Positions 44,401 through 56,480 of a stretch of 64,000 nt of DNA are shown here, one piece after another. Position 1 is the first letter of the stretch; each line of letters opens with the position of its first letter. Below the pieces are notes generated by a model that saw nothing but the letters and a program-made list of their open reading frames with translations, did no database searches and was not told the origin of the DNA. The translations under genes and the position numbers were made by a program. The DNA lies in contig OX485807.1 in the NCBI GenBank assembly GCA_950295325.1, positions 8,151,001-8,215,000 of the forward strand, written 5' to 3'. The DNA comes from Polytrichum commune. Taxonomy: Eukaryota > Streptophyta > Polytrichopsida > Polytrichales > Polytrichaceae.

Positions 44401-46800
44401 TCGACTTGCATACATCCTGTCAATCACCTGCATTCGTTAGGAGTCTCTGTTAGGTGCATCGTCTCCTCGTCTCCGCGAATCTTTCTTTTCTCTCAGACTC
44501 ACTACATCGTCTCCTCCTCGCCTTTCTCACATGAGCAGACTCTATCCTCAACATCAGCGTGCATTGCCTCTCGGTCTTTGTGTGCCTCCGCCTTGCTACC
44601 CTACACTGTACAAGGAGTGGAGTGTTGCAGTGATCCATGGTCACTTTCGCACTTGCCTCCCGTTGGCCAATCCAATCACCTATCTGTGCGCAGCCTGTGG
44701 TTTCCATCTCATGCTGGCATAGGTGTGCAACATGTGCAGTTTTCATACACGCAAGTTTCCCTTCGTTCTTTGTCGCTCTGACCTGCCTATAGCATGCCGG
44801 ATGCGGACCCTAAAGCATCGCCATGTTTTTTGCGCCAGGGGTCTTAGTCAAGCAACCTTCTTTTGGTGTTGAACCCTTCGCACGCCCCGTCGCCTTTGTC
44901 TGGGGGCTCGACTATCACTTGTGCGTCAGAGTGCACCAGTTTGTCTGCCTGTGCCACACAACCCCACACTGTGCACCCTGATGTGTTTGACCTGTGTTGG
45001 GTCGGTGTGCAAACCCAACATGTTGATGCTGCCAAGATCCCCCGCCAATGTTGTTGTTTTGAGCTACCTTTAACACGCAGGATGTGGCTGTGCCATTTTC
45101 CGTCATCAGTTTTTTCAATTTTGGTCTGCTTTCAGTTTGTTGGTGATTGTTTAGGCAACATTTGATACATATGTCCATGTTAAAACTAAACCCTGCTCAA
45201 GTTGCCTCCTGTGAGTACGGTCTTGTTGTATCCGGTATGTGGCTATTTTGTGAAGACTCTTAGTCAGATCTGTTTTGAGTGGTGTATTGGCCCAGCATGT
45301 TTGCCTATTTCCCCTAGAATCAAATGTGTGGACTATGGTGATGGGCTATTACACCACGGAGAGATCATCTGTTACAGTTTTCCTGTCATCGTTCACTTCA
45401 AAATGACCATATCGTCATATTTTTCAGTCTTGGTCTGCGGCAAGTTTGTTGGTGAGTGTTTAGGCAGCATTTGATACATATGTCCATATTAATCTTCCTT
45501 GCTCAAGTTGCCTCCTGTGAGTATTCTCTTGTTGTTTCCGGTATGTGGGCATTGTTTGATCACTCCCAGACAGATATGTTTTGAGTGGTGTATGGCAAAG
45601 TGTGTTACGACTATTTCCTCTATCCTCAAATGTATGTCATATGGGGATTGGCTATTACATCACGCAGAGTTCCCTCTGTAACAGTTTTCCTGTCATCGTG
45701 CATTTTGAAATGACCATATCAATGGTCCCCTCCTGGATGAGGGAACCACTGCGCAATTGTGCCGTCGACTCGCTGTAGTGTCGAAGTGGTCGTATTCGGG
45801 TGAGATGGCAATGGAAAAGTAGTCCGGTGCTAACTATTTTTTGGCATGCTTGTGACCACAATTATTTCTTAATCCGGGGTGACATTGTTTAGATGCGTGG
45901 TTGAGAGATAAACTTATGTGCTGGTATTCTCTATTAAAGACACTATGCTTAGAACAGTATTTTGCCTTTGGCACCACTGCAGCGTCTTGAACGTGCACAC
46001 AGGAATGTTGAAAACAAACCAGAAGAGGCTGTAAGTAATCCGATTTATGTAGCGATACTTTGCTCACCAATAGTTAGCAATGTCGATGTGGATCCCGTAT
46101 GGCCATGTCCTGTGACATGTAGTTGTATGCTCCTTGGAACTACACACTCCCTGGGATTTGTCTTCCTTCCAATTCGTGGTCATTGCTTATGCCGTGTTCA
46201 AGTTGGACAACGGCAATAGTGTATTGTGTTTGATGCCGGTTTAAGGGTACACGCTGTGTCGTATATTTCTCCATGCTTGAGTATTCCGTGTTGCTGGATG
46301 TTAGATTCTTCTCTTTTGATTCTCTATGTGACACCCTTTTTAGGACTCTTCACAAAATTTCTCAACTTTTTCTAGCTTGCAGGCGGTGTACTTTTGCAGA
46401 TCAGAGATCACTCTCCCATTGGTTCATGATTATGGAGTAGCAGGCCTCTTACATACACATTTCACATCAGCTTATCCAAGATCAGCAGGTTCTTTTCACT
46501 TTTCCATCATAAACCCATTTCCAGCCTCCATTCAACCTTGATCCGTATATTGATGGTCTGTAGTGTGTAGTGGTCTCAAATCAACCTCCATTTTTTATTA
46601 GGTTTCTCTATGGCAGAATTCAGTGATCGAGGCCATGCCAGTTGCAATGCAAGATATGGCCAGGTATTGATGAAGTTGGTTGCAATGCCTCCGTGATAGT
46701 GCACAGATTCCACTCTGTAACTTTGGGCAGACACAATCTACGACCACAATTACGTGATCGCCCAACACTCAGAAGTCCTTCGCATAGTAGGGCCCCGATA
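41445..46800. other. Region between the divergent CACTA genes
   Basis: No confident coding. It must contain promoters and 5' leaders of tnp2 (-) and the TNP1-like gene (+). GC-richer DNA at 43.9-45.0 kb and a C/T-rich stretch at 44200-44530 could be the + promoter or leader. No TATA box can be assigned with confidence. A 300-bp tandem duplication lies at 45115-45725. Confidence 0.5.
45115..45725 (+). repeat. About 305-bp direct tandem duplication
   Basis: The two copies share 'ttggtctgc', 'gtttgttggtga', 'catttgatacatatgtccat', 'gctcaagttgcctcctgtga', 'gttttgagtggtgtat' and 'acagttttcctgtcatcgt' in order, with moderate divergence. It lies within the CACTA element. Confidence 0.85.
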
Positions 46801-46817
46801 TTTTTCCCAGTTCTATA

Positions 46818-49800
46818 TTGGACAATTATATGAATACTATGGCCGACCAATACAGTCAGGGGACCCTCACGGAATATGACGTCGTGAGGAGCACCCAGTT
46901 TGTGGACGACTTGTCCCGACCGGTATGTGTTTCTCGCACTCTGCATCCTCAGTTGGCCAACACTAATGCATGGCCTTGTGGCAACATGGAAAACGTGCCT
47001 GTAAGTAATTCTGATTTATGCACATTCACATTGAATTGCACTCTTTTGCAACGTCGTTGAAGTAGTTAGCTGTCATTTCCACCACAAATAGGTCTTGCAT
47101 TGACACTCATGTGTTCCCCCTTTGTATATACAGGTATTTAGAGGTGCATCAGCGCAACCACAGAGGATCGACCAATCACAGGTCCGACCCCTCCCCTCCT
47201 CACCAGTGCAGTCGCCCTGAGATCATACCGATGTCTCTTTATTGTCCTTCTCCCGTGCATTATGAATTGGATGTAATGCAGTTCTCTCCTGGCATTGCCA
47301 ATGTAACATATTGGATGCCCTGCATATAGTTGTCTAGGTTCCGTGCTCATGGTTGGTATGCCCCAGACGAAGATAAACTTGCCTACTCACAAATCATTGT
47401 ATGCAGATATTCAGCATGCCTTATTCAGCGCCCTATCACCAACAACAGAACACAATTCCGTGGCAATCTGTCCAGCCGGTTTATGGAAGTATGGGTGGTC
47501 TACCCCAATCCATGTACAATCCGTATATTGGTACACCAGTTACTCCATCCAATGCATACAACAATCACGTGTCATATCCTGCACAGCCACGAGACACGCA
47601 GTTCGATGGGACTACCTCTGGCCGCGCATTGTTGCCGCAGCAGAATCGGCCACAAGGTGCACCATTTGGCTCCCCACCCAGTCATGCGGCAGCCGCAGAA
47701 TACTACACATCAGGACAGGTGCAAAATCCACCACATGAAAGTACGCAACCTCGCACACGGACACAGTGTATGCCTGTGGAAGCTGCGGAGGGCCAGACAG
47801 TTGCTGGACTCCTAACTGGAATGGGACAAGGCAGTTGTGGGCAACAAAGAGAAACCCATACAACCAGAGATACGAGTGGGGGTCGTGTGGAGTCTAGCAA
47901 GGTTTTGGGAGCAGAGAGTGCACGGCCAGCGCCATCAACATTGGGGCGGCAATCTGTTCACACAGTTGCCAGTGCCCATACATCATCGGAAGGAGGTACC
48001 TTGCGCGACCGGCGTCACTCCCTGAAGGAGCCATCTTTGGTGATAAATACAAACAATAGCCCCACATTGTTAAGTCCAACATCCAGTAAGTCATCCCCAC
48101 CCTCCACGTTGTCACAGAGAAAGCAACTTAGAGTAGAAGAGAAGTCATATCTAAAAGAAGTGAAAAGATCCATTGCAGAAGGTAGAGTGCCACAAGTCCG
48201 GCTCGAACAAAACCACAATGGTGCCATAGTCAAATACAAAGCGCAATTCTTGAACGCACTCAAACTAGCTGCACTTGCAATTGTTCCATGCGCCGATATA
48301 GACATAAAGAATCCATGCACCATGCAAGAAATCATGAGAGAAGTGAAGCGACAGTTCATAATAGAGAAGCCACTCCCGGACGGCATGGTAGAGGGGTATC
48401 TCCAACGTCTATACAAGAGAAATAGATCATTGTATCATCGTCAATGGCTCCTACACGGTGATAGTAGCAGGCCTGATGATTGTTCATCAGCGGCATGGTT
48501 GCAATTGGTAGATTACTGGAAGTCATCGGAAGGGAGCAGAGAATGCGAGAGAAACAAGGCAAATGCATCAACAAAGAAAGGCACGGGAGTACGTTATCAT
48601 ATCCTCTCCTTGTACTATGAAAATTTGTAATGAGGATTCAGCTGTTCCTAGTTCAGGAATTGTGAGGTCCACCGTTCTTTGGTGGCTGCAAGGATTTGTC
48701 TCCCCTCACACCTCCTTGGGGTGTGCAATTCTTGACACCTGTCCTAACTCATCACTTTGTTTGGGTGTATGTAGGCAAAACGCCATAGTACCTCCAGAGA
48801 TAGGAGATCCACAACCGAAAGTGAAGGTGGCGCTCGTTGCAGCTCCTATGCGCAGGAGAAAGCACATCCGGTAATATCATGAACCCCTAAATGGCCACTT
48901 TATTGTGTTTGCATGAATTTTCCAACACAGGAGTCCCACTGATTGACGGCAGGAGTTCAGGAAGTATAACACTTGTATTTTCCCCCTAAACCAGACTGCA
49001 CACGTAGAATCTCTAACCCATGGGTGTGCTGCCCATGTTATGAACCTGCAGAAAGAAAATCCCTTACGGGGTACGGGACTGCCGCGTCTATCGCACACAT
49101 CGTCGTCATCGAAAATTTCTTCTTCGGACGGTCTTGTGGAGCGACCGCCCATGCTCGACATTAGCAACAAACTCCATGCATTGGTAGATGAGTTTGTATC
49201 TAATTTGTCGTCAGAATGTGACTCTCTAGCTAACATTGTCTGTGTTGAAGCCCATAAGTATGTCGCACACGACAGTGCATTAACTCAGACACAGACTCAG
49301 AGGCCGAGCAATCGCACGACGTCAGAGGTGTTGAAGGGGTTGACCAGGCCCTCCACCACTCCCTTAACCACATTGCAGAATAGAGAAGGCAAGTCACATG
49401 TGCAACCGGGCAAACCAAACTTCCAGGCAGGCAACAAAGGAAATAGAGAGGAGGACAGTGACTTGCGATACATGAAGAACACGAAGGCGAAAAGTGCAGC
49501 TCCGCAGGAGTTGGACGACACAGTTCCCTTTAGAGTTCTGGAAGTGGATATTGAGGTCCAGACGGCGAAGGATGTCCCACATCGTGGCGGCCGCACAAAT
49601 CACACGGCGGCGAGAGGGAGACCCAACCAACCTGTTGAGCTATTGTCATCCGACTCAACTTCGGATGAAAGCCCTCGTGCACGCGCCAAACAATCTGTGA
49701 GAAAGCCAGTCACCCAATTTGCCACAAAGGGAAGAGACTCAACCTCTCAAAGGAGCTCAAGAAGGAAGGAGACTAGGAGCCCCTCCTGGTCTCCAGAGAG

Positions 49801-50921
49801 TTCACATTTGATGAACTATTCATATGAGGAGGATACGGCAGGACTTGGTGGGACAAGTCCTCATGGTGAAACGACGTTCCCAAAGTTGAGGTGGCCTGCG
49901 GACTTAGGCGATGGCTACCTTGATGGAGGTTCTGGTCAGAAAAGTGACGACAATGATGTACATAGCAAAACAATGAACGGGCCCAAACATGAAAGGTTAA
50001 AATCCGATGTGGACATCAGCCTGGAAGAGGGTGATGAATCTAATGGAGAAGATACTGGACGCGATGCAATCCAAACAGAATCAGATGGCGAAGAGCTGCC
50101 TGTGCTACCCAAGGTTCCAGTGAAGCGGAAGGTGGCGAATCCACCCAAAGTCTCCGAGAGAAGGACCCAAAGAGGCAATGCAAAAAGTACAAGTCCCTCG
50201 ACAAAGAGACAGAGAACTCCGCAGATGGATGCATCTGTCATCACTCAACTTTCATTTGCCAGGCGGCCTCCCAATAGTGTGAGTGTTCCACCTTCTGGTT
50301 GTGACTGTAATGCATAATAGAATTGTCGTCTTCAAAGTTGGCTGAAGTTGACCCTGTAATTAAACGAATGGCAGTGACTTGATATAATTGTGGGTATCGA
50401 TATTTGTGTCGCAGAGTCCAATCAGAGTCAGAGTAAAGGTTTGGGTTTTGCATCCAAAGTTCGACGGGAAGGTTGTGGCGGAGGCCTACGCCGGAATCAA
50501 CCACAAGTCTAGGTGCCTAAACGACGAGCAGGATTTATGCAAGAAAGGAGAACAAATGATTAGTGTAATAAGAGTGTTCTACAAAGACACTCCGGTGATG
50601 TTCAAGAAGGAAGGGCGCTACCCAAAGCACATCGCCTTCCTGGACCAAGCAGAGGGACTGCCCAACAGTCCCATATTGTGGGGCGTATGCTACATAATGC
50701 AGATTCCGACTATGGAAGAAATAACTCGGTTGATGGGTAAGCTCACCTCAGCTGTTTGTGGCAGGGCATCCTCCAATGCGGTTGGAGAGGGGCCGAAAGG
50801 GAAGAGAACGAACTCACCATCCACCACGACAGAATCTTTGGAAGCTGCCAAGCCGCGGGATTCTTCGCAATTGAGGAAGAAGACCGAGCAGAACAGACCC
50901 CCCAACAAGAAGGGTACCTAA
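46818..50921 (+). CDS. CACTA second gene, TNP1/Transposase_24-like
   Basis: Likely exons: about 46818-46921, 47135-47190, 47407-48590, 48777-48880, 49060-50277 and 50417-50921. The third exon has a Gln/Pro/Ser-rich N-part and then the conserved core: FLNALKLAALAIVP, 'LPDGMVEGYLQRLYKRNRSL', 'WLQLVDYWKSSEGSRECERN' and KANASTKKGTG, the W...W.S.E....NK.N.....G signature of plant En/Spm accessory proteins. The next large exon is disordered and highly charged, with a basic cluster. The last has VWVLHPKFDGKVVAEAYAGI and 'RYPKHIAFLDQAEG', the C-terminal module of the same proteins. In this family the product binds subterminal repeats and assists tnp2. Splice joins are inferred. It runs opposite to tnp2. 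Confidence 0.7.
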
Positions 50922-50965
50922 ATGCCAAACAAAGTGAATGGTAAGAGGAAGGTCCCACCCAATGT

Positions 50966-51165
50966 NNNNNNNNNNNNNNNNNNNNNNNNNNNNNNNNNNN
51001 NNNNNNNNNNNNNNNNNNNNNNNNNNNNNNNNNNNNNNNNNNNNNNNNNNNNNNNNNNNNNNNNNNNNNNNNNNNNNNNNNNNNNNNNNNNNNNNNNNNN
51101 NNNNNNNNNNNNNNNNNNNNNNNNNNNNNNNNNNNNNNNNNNNNNNNNNNNNNNNNNNNNNNNNN
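50966..51165. other. Assembly gap (200 N)
   Basis: A run of 200 undetermined bases, probably a nominal gap size. It falls between the CACTA gene and the transposase-gene exon, exactly where the CACTA right end and its target duplication would be expected. Confidence 0.99.
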
Positions 51166-51299
51166 GCCGAATCATGACCTTTACCATCAGACCCCCCTTT
51201 CAACCATGTCCGGTAATTTGCAATTTGCATGAAGGCACGGATCATGTCGTCCACTGTAGCTTCATATAAACAAGTCATCTTGTTGCCAGACTGTTGGAG

Positions 51300-51660
51300 C
51301 CATTTGTTGTGTACAGTCTCTGCAAGGTTGCATGTTGGTATTTCCGCACGCTCTTCTATTGTCATATCCTATGAACAACACACAAATACAAGGATAAGAC
51401 AAACATAAGATAGATTATATATCTAGGTTTGGGTCGTTCAACCCAAAATGGTTGCCACGTTTGGGTCGAACGACCCAAACTGCCTACAAGGTTTGGGTCG
51501 TTCGACCCAAACTGCATACAAGGTTTGGGTCGAACGACCCAAACTGTTTGTTGTTTGTTGTGTACAGTCTCTGGAAGGTTGCATGTTGGCATTCCTGCAC
51601 GCTCTTCTATTGTCATATCCTATGAACAACACAAAAATACAAAGATAAGAAAAACATAAG
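51300..51660 (-). repeat. Duplicated intron end plus exon start with a palindrome array between the copies
   Basis: 51303-about 51415 and 51549-about 51660 are near-identical: each holds the intron end (ttgttcatag) and the first 21 codons of the exon (MTIEERA.(I/M)PTCNL.ETVHNK). Between them lie four palindrome copies. Only the copy at 51303-51368 continues into the rest of the exon. Confidence 0.9.
51428..51543 (+). repeat. Palindrome array D: four copies at 32-bp period
   Basis: Starts at 51428, 51460, 51492 and 51524. Centres alternate TT, AA, TT, AA, so neighbours are reverse complements. The first copy has one arm mismatch. The period equals that of the large array at 57297. Confidence 0.92.
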
Positions 51661-51731
51661 ATATATTACATTGAGTAATGAAGTTTGATATGTACTTACA
51701 AGTAGCATATGGCCACCCCATTGTCTGTAAC

Positions 51732-53063
51732 CAGGGTTGTCTATCGCGACGTCATGACGGTGTCGTGCCGTCATGTCGTGTCGTGTCGTGACGGACCCCT
51801 CCGTCACGACACAATAGGGTCCACGTAGGGTCAACATAGGGGGAACGGACTAGGGTGGGTAAAATACTTACCTTCTTGCCAAGGTGGCGTCCTATGTGGC
51901 AGAAAACGCCGACGTGGTCGTGGATATGCCTAGCGCCAGGTAAATCATTTTGCCATTTTGTTTACCATTTTGTTAAAATCAAAGTAGTAAAAAACGACTA
52001 AGGAGGGTGTGGGGCGGACGGGGGACGAGGGTGGGGCGGACGGGGGTGGGGGGGGGAACGGAGCGGACGGGGTCGGGAACGGGGGTGGGAACGGAGCGGA
52101 CGGAGTCGGGAACGGGGGCGGACGGGGGGGGAACGGGGCGCGGACGGGGGGGAACGGGGCGGACGGGGTTGGGAACGGGGCGGACGGAGGGGGGGGAAAT
52201 TTTTTTTAAAAAAAATGGGGCGGACGGGGAAGGGGGGGGGGAAAAAAAAACTGGGGCGGACGGGGGAGCGGACCGGGGGGAACGGGGCGCGGACGGGGGG
52301 GGAACGAGGCGCGGACGGGGGGGAACGGGGCGGACGGGGTTGGGAACGGGGCGGACGGGATCGGGAACGGGGGCGGACGGAGGGGGGGGGATTTTTTTTT
52401 TTTAAATGGGGCGGACGGGGAAGGGGGGGGGGGAAAAAAAAAAAAAAACTGGGGCGGACGGAAGGGGGGGAAATTTTTTTTTAAAAAAATGGGGCGGACG
52501 GGGTTGGGAACGGGGCGGACGGGATCGGGAACGGGGGCGGACGGAGGGGGGGGGATTGTTTTTTTTTTAAATGGGGCGGACGGGGAAGGGGGGGGGGGAA
52601 AAAAAAAAAAAAAACTGGGGCGGACGGGGGAGCGGACGGGTGGGAACAGGAGCGGACGGAGGGGGGGGGAAATTTTTTTTTTAAAAAATGGGGCGGACGG
52701 GGAAGGAAAAAAAAAACTGGGGCGGACGGAGGGGCGGACGGGGGGGAACGGGGCGCGGACGGGGGGGGGAACGGGGCTGGGAACGGAGCGGACGGGGTCG
52801 GGAACAGGGGCGGACGGGGGGGCGGACGGGCTCTAGTAAATTTTTCCCCACTTTACCTTTACTTTGCTAACATGTCATTACACGTGGACATTGTAAATCC
52901 TACGTGTCTGAATTGGGTTAATGTAATTACACAAAAAAATCGGTAAAATTCAAGTCCGTCAGGATAAAGACAGCATCCGGCATAATGTCGTGACGGATAC
53001 GTATCGTGACAGCACGACATTATGCCGGGATTACCCTCTGTCACGACACAATAGACAACCCTG
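51732..53063. mobile_element. hAT-like nonautonomous element with 8-bp target duplication
   Basis: The termini are inverted: CAGGGTTGTCTAT at the left, and the complement of CAGGGTTGTCTATTGTG at the right. The flanks tctgtaac (51724-51731 and 53064-53071) are a perfect 8-bp duplication. Both features match the hAT superfamily. Subterminal DNA contains repeated 'gtcgtg/cacgac' hairpin motifs. The interior is a long G-rich repeat with no transposase. It splits the coding sequence of the MULE-like gene between codons for FRYR and QWGG. Confidence 0.93.
52010..52835 (+). repeat. G-rich GGGGCGGACGG repeat with poly-T/poly-A interruptions
   Basis: About 820 bp of repeated 'ggggcggacggg' and 'gggaacggggcggacgg' units, separated several times by (T)8-10(A)5-8 blocks or A runs. 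It has very strong strand asymmetry and many G runs that could form quadruplexes on the + strand. Open frames through it are an effect of composition. Confidence 0.95.
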
Positions 53064-55175
53064 TCTGTAACGAAAGTGCCAAAATCCCAACCACTCTGAA
53101 AGGCCAAGGATGCCTTCTTCGGAGGCAGCTCCAGGTGACAACCACCAAGAACGAATCACATGGTACTTGGTCTCAGCGTCGTCCATTGTTTTCGCGTCTT
53201 TGTAATCCTTGCATATTTGTTTGTGTTCAAATTGTAAGGATGGTTTGATATACTTTTGGGTCACCTTATCCAAGCTTGCGGACCAATGGAAAAGACATGT
53301 ATGCTCACGTGCAACCATGGGTAGACTTGGATCACCATCCCCATAAATCGCCTTCACCGCATTCCAATTAGCTTGAGCACTATCAGCCATAAACCCTTTG
53401 AAGTTTACGTTTGGTACATCATTATCTGTCATGACAACATTCAAATTTTCCCAAAAGAGAATTTGTGCTGCACCATCTTCAGATTGCATGTCACAACACG
53501 CAATAGTCAACACTTTACAGTATCGACTGTCATACACATGGCAAGCCATGGTCGTCCAGTCCTTCAAACGTTTGACATGGTCAAACATAATCCATGAATT
53601 CTCCACATCCCCACCGACTTGCATCCTCTTCACAAGCTCCACACCACTACCTGGAAGGTCTACAGACATCTTGAAAACAATCACTTTGTCCTTTGACTGC
53701 CTTGGGAACCGACTACCATGGACGAATTTAAAAGCAGAGTGGTCTTTGAGCGCCATAATACTATCCATAGTTCCCATTCCACTACGCAAAAAACGCTTTG
53801 ATCCATATACAAAGTTACGACAATTTGGAGAGGCAAGAGTGTTGAATTTGTCCATGACGACCTCTAGGGATGAACCAACCAAGTGATGGCCTTCGACATT
53901 TGCGGGAGATTTGAGAAGGTAATCGGCCAAGAATTGTTTGCTCGCCACCATAACTATGGCTGATTTTTTTGCTGTGGGTGTTTTCAATACTTCATTTGCA
54001 ACGCATTGGTATGCCATGTCCAATGATTCACGGCATGTGCCATTGGCCACAGGGTGATCATGTACACCAAGATGAATGCAAGCCCTGGACATTCCAACGG
54101 ATGTGGAGTGGATGTATATGATTCGAGCATTACACAAAGCAATGCACACAGGTGTGGAACGACATACCTTACACTCGACAGTGGACTTAGTAGGGGGAAC
54201 AACACCCATAGCAAATGGGATAGGAGTTGAACCGGTCCATTCAGTGTTGTTCCGGAGGCCCCCATTGCGATTCATGTAATCACAGTAATCATTATGACAT
54301 TGGAGATGACCAGCACAAGTAGAGCGCCGGAAGGACAGTCCAAAGTCATTTTGGATATTGGTGGTTTTGGTGGTGCACCAAGGGTGACCGTCGCACATAT
54401 TGTCCATGCCGTCCATTGAGCGACCATACGTACTTGGAGCTTTGAGTGCCACAGGAGGCAAGAGAAATAAAACATCACCATTAAAAGAAGATGGTAAGTA
54501 CTTGACTTCACGAACATCTATACTGTCAAAATCAATGGATGCAAGATCGGACTTTGATTTTTTTCTTGACTTTGTCAGCTTCAAGGCATCAACCATAGTC
54601 AACCCTGTAGATGAAGGTGAAGGGTGTAGTGAAGGACGTTGAGAAGGTGAGATTTGGGGAGCCACCTTCTTGTACATAAGACCGCAAGGGGATTTGGCTA
54701 CATGTATAGGAAGTTGGGAAGGAGTAGAATGAACACTTCTAAATGGAAATGGCGATGTGTTTGAAAGATCAACAGATGCACAAATGTCATCTTCTGAATC
54801 TGATAGTACAAATACACTATCATCAAGGGGTTCCACCTTAACAGGTGTGATAGAGGGAATTTGAACTGTGGATGTACCGGATTCGTTTGTCAAAATGACA
54901 GTTGAAGCTTGCATCTGAGACTCAGAAAGTCCTATCACCCTAAATGAACCAGGTCCTAAGATCCACATAAAACCAACATCAGTTCTATTTTTTGGAACCA
55001 AAATCATTTCATACACCTCTCCATCTGCAGAGTACATCTCATGCTCTAAATACATGGTTCCTATCTGGAGGTTGAATCTCAAACTAAGTAAATCCTCTGA
55101 AACACTCACATGACCATCATCTTGGAGTGGCAAAACGAAGGGAACAAAAGATCCATGAGCTCTAATGGTAGCCAT

Positions 55176-55697
55176 AGAAAATCAAAAGAACATATGAACA
55201 ACACATCACAAAAATATGGGGTGAATGTTGCTTTTGTATAGAGTTGTGTGAGGAAATGAATGGAAATGAAAACGTGTGATACAATAATGGATGGAGATGA
55301 AAGCGTGTGATACATAGCATCTAATAATACAGAAGTGGACATAATACAATAATAGTTAGAGACTATTTACGAGCAAGATATACACAAAACAGCGTCAAAT
55401 ACTAAAAGTATTGGTAGAAATTTAAAATATATATGTGTGGACTGACGCAGATGTAGAAAGAATTAAAATTGGTTGGAAAAATAAATTATTGATCATTATG
55501 AATAGAACAAAGTAGGTGTCAAAAAATTTTGGCAGATATAACAAAAATAAACACATAATGACAAACGCGTCGAAATATCTCGTTCATTGAACGCCAATTA
55601 CAACATGTGATCGTAATATACGCCGGATTTTGTGAGATAGATACATTGGAAGAATAAATGATAGTACCTGATAGAAAACATATCATAGACACCAACG
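55176..55697. promoter_or_regulatory. Shared intergenic region of two divergent genes
   Basis: 522 bp between the ATG of the MULE-like gene (-) and the ATG of the second ParB/methyltransferase-like gene (+). It is AT-rich. No specific box is assigned. It should hold both promoters unless unseen 5' exons exist. Confidence 0.4.
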
Positions 55698-56149
55698 ATG
55701 GTGGACGATGTAGAGAGAACACTCGTGAGGCTAAAGAGAAGACGTAGGAAAGCTTTGTATTTCACTTCCGAGAAAAAGAGGTTCAGACTCAGTGTGGGAA
55801 ATAATAATACAAAAAAGGAAGGGAAAAGAAACTTATTGAGTACGGTAGAAGAAACTGTGAAGACACTGGATTTTGATGCGATGGAGGATGATGAAGGTGC
55901 AAAGAGCAAAGAAGATGTAGACGATCATATATCAAAGTCCGAATTGAAGACAAGTTCAAAGAAGACGACAAACAAAAAGGTAAGTCAGTTCAACGTTCAC
56001 ATAATTTGATAGTGCATAAGTTGTAAGTTAGGACGGAGAACCTTGTACGTTCACTCATATGTCATGTAGTAGCAATTTATAGAGGTTATAAATTGGAGAG
56101 GAGAAACCCTATACGTTAATGCATATGGTATATAACAGAAATTTAGGAT

Positions 56150-56480
56150 GGCTAGAAGTGAGGAGGAGAACGCACAGGGTTTATAAGAGCAACTTAGGAG
56201 GCGAGAAGTTGGGAGGTAAAACCCTGTACGTTAACGCACAGGGTTTATAAGAGCAACTTAGGAGGCGAGAAGTTGGGAGGTAAAACCCTGTACGTTAACG
56301 CACAGGGTTTATAAGAGCAACTTAGGAGGCAAAAAGTTGGAAGGCGAAACCCTGTGCGTTAACGCACAGGGTTTGTAAGAGCAACTTAGGAAGGCCAAAG
56401 TTGGGAGGTAAAACCCTGTGCGTTAACGCACAGGGTTTGTAAGAGCAATTTAGGAAGGCCAAAAGTTGGGAGGTAAAACG
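56150..56480 (+). repeat. Second palindrome family: about five copies at 62-63 bp period
   Basis: Each unit contains the perfect palindrome CCTGTGCGTTAACGCACAGG (or the 'gtacg' variant), extended to AA...TT outside. It is followed by 'ataagagcaacttaggagg' and 'agttgggaggtaaa'. The array lies in the 2.1-kb first intron of the second ParB/methyltransferase-like gene. Confidence 0.9.

Larger units (their letters stand above)
32046..50965. mobile_element. CACTA (En/Spm) transposon carrying tnp2, a TNP1-like gene and captured host exons
   Basis: The left terminus reads CACTAGTAGAAAACATGG, the standard CACTA end. Directly inside it is a subterminal inverted repeat (aaccgca...tgcggtt). The interior holds tnp2 on - (36703-41444) and a TNP1/Transposase_24-like gene on + (about 46800-50921). 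A host-derived methionyl-tRNA synthetase fragment lies between the left end and tnp2. The right terminus is not seen and probably lies in or beside the assembly gap, so the right boundary is provisional. At about 19 kb it is long but within the range of gene-capturing CACTA elements. Transposase exons look mostly open, so it may be young. Confidence 0.75.
51166..55175 (-). pseudogene. MULE-like transposase gene, disrupted by an inserted element
   Basis: Exon 1 begins at ATG 55175. Its N-part is unrecognised. The middle carries a Cys/His-rich zinc-binding-like region (CAGHLQCHNDYCDYM, VECKVCRSTPVC). The catalytic region has FKGFMADSAQANWNAVKAIY followed by the C/H motif TCLFHW, as in Mutator-like transposases, then WWLSPGA and FWHFRYRQ. 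There a 1332-bp element interrupts it. Reading resumes at WGGHMLL and donor gtaagt (51700-51731). The next exon (from 51368) reads MTIEERAEIPTCNLAETVHN and 'NKMTCLYEATVDDMIRAFMQ' and runs into the gap. A partial copy of that exon lies at 51549-51619. I infer a once-active or domesticated transposase, now inactivated. Confidence 0.75.

Noticed and set aside
52007-52870. Gly/Arg/Thr-rich ORFs in the G-rich tract
   Set aside because: All frames are open because of composition. There is no splice context or conservation, and the tract lies inside a transposon.
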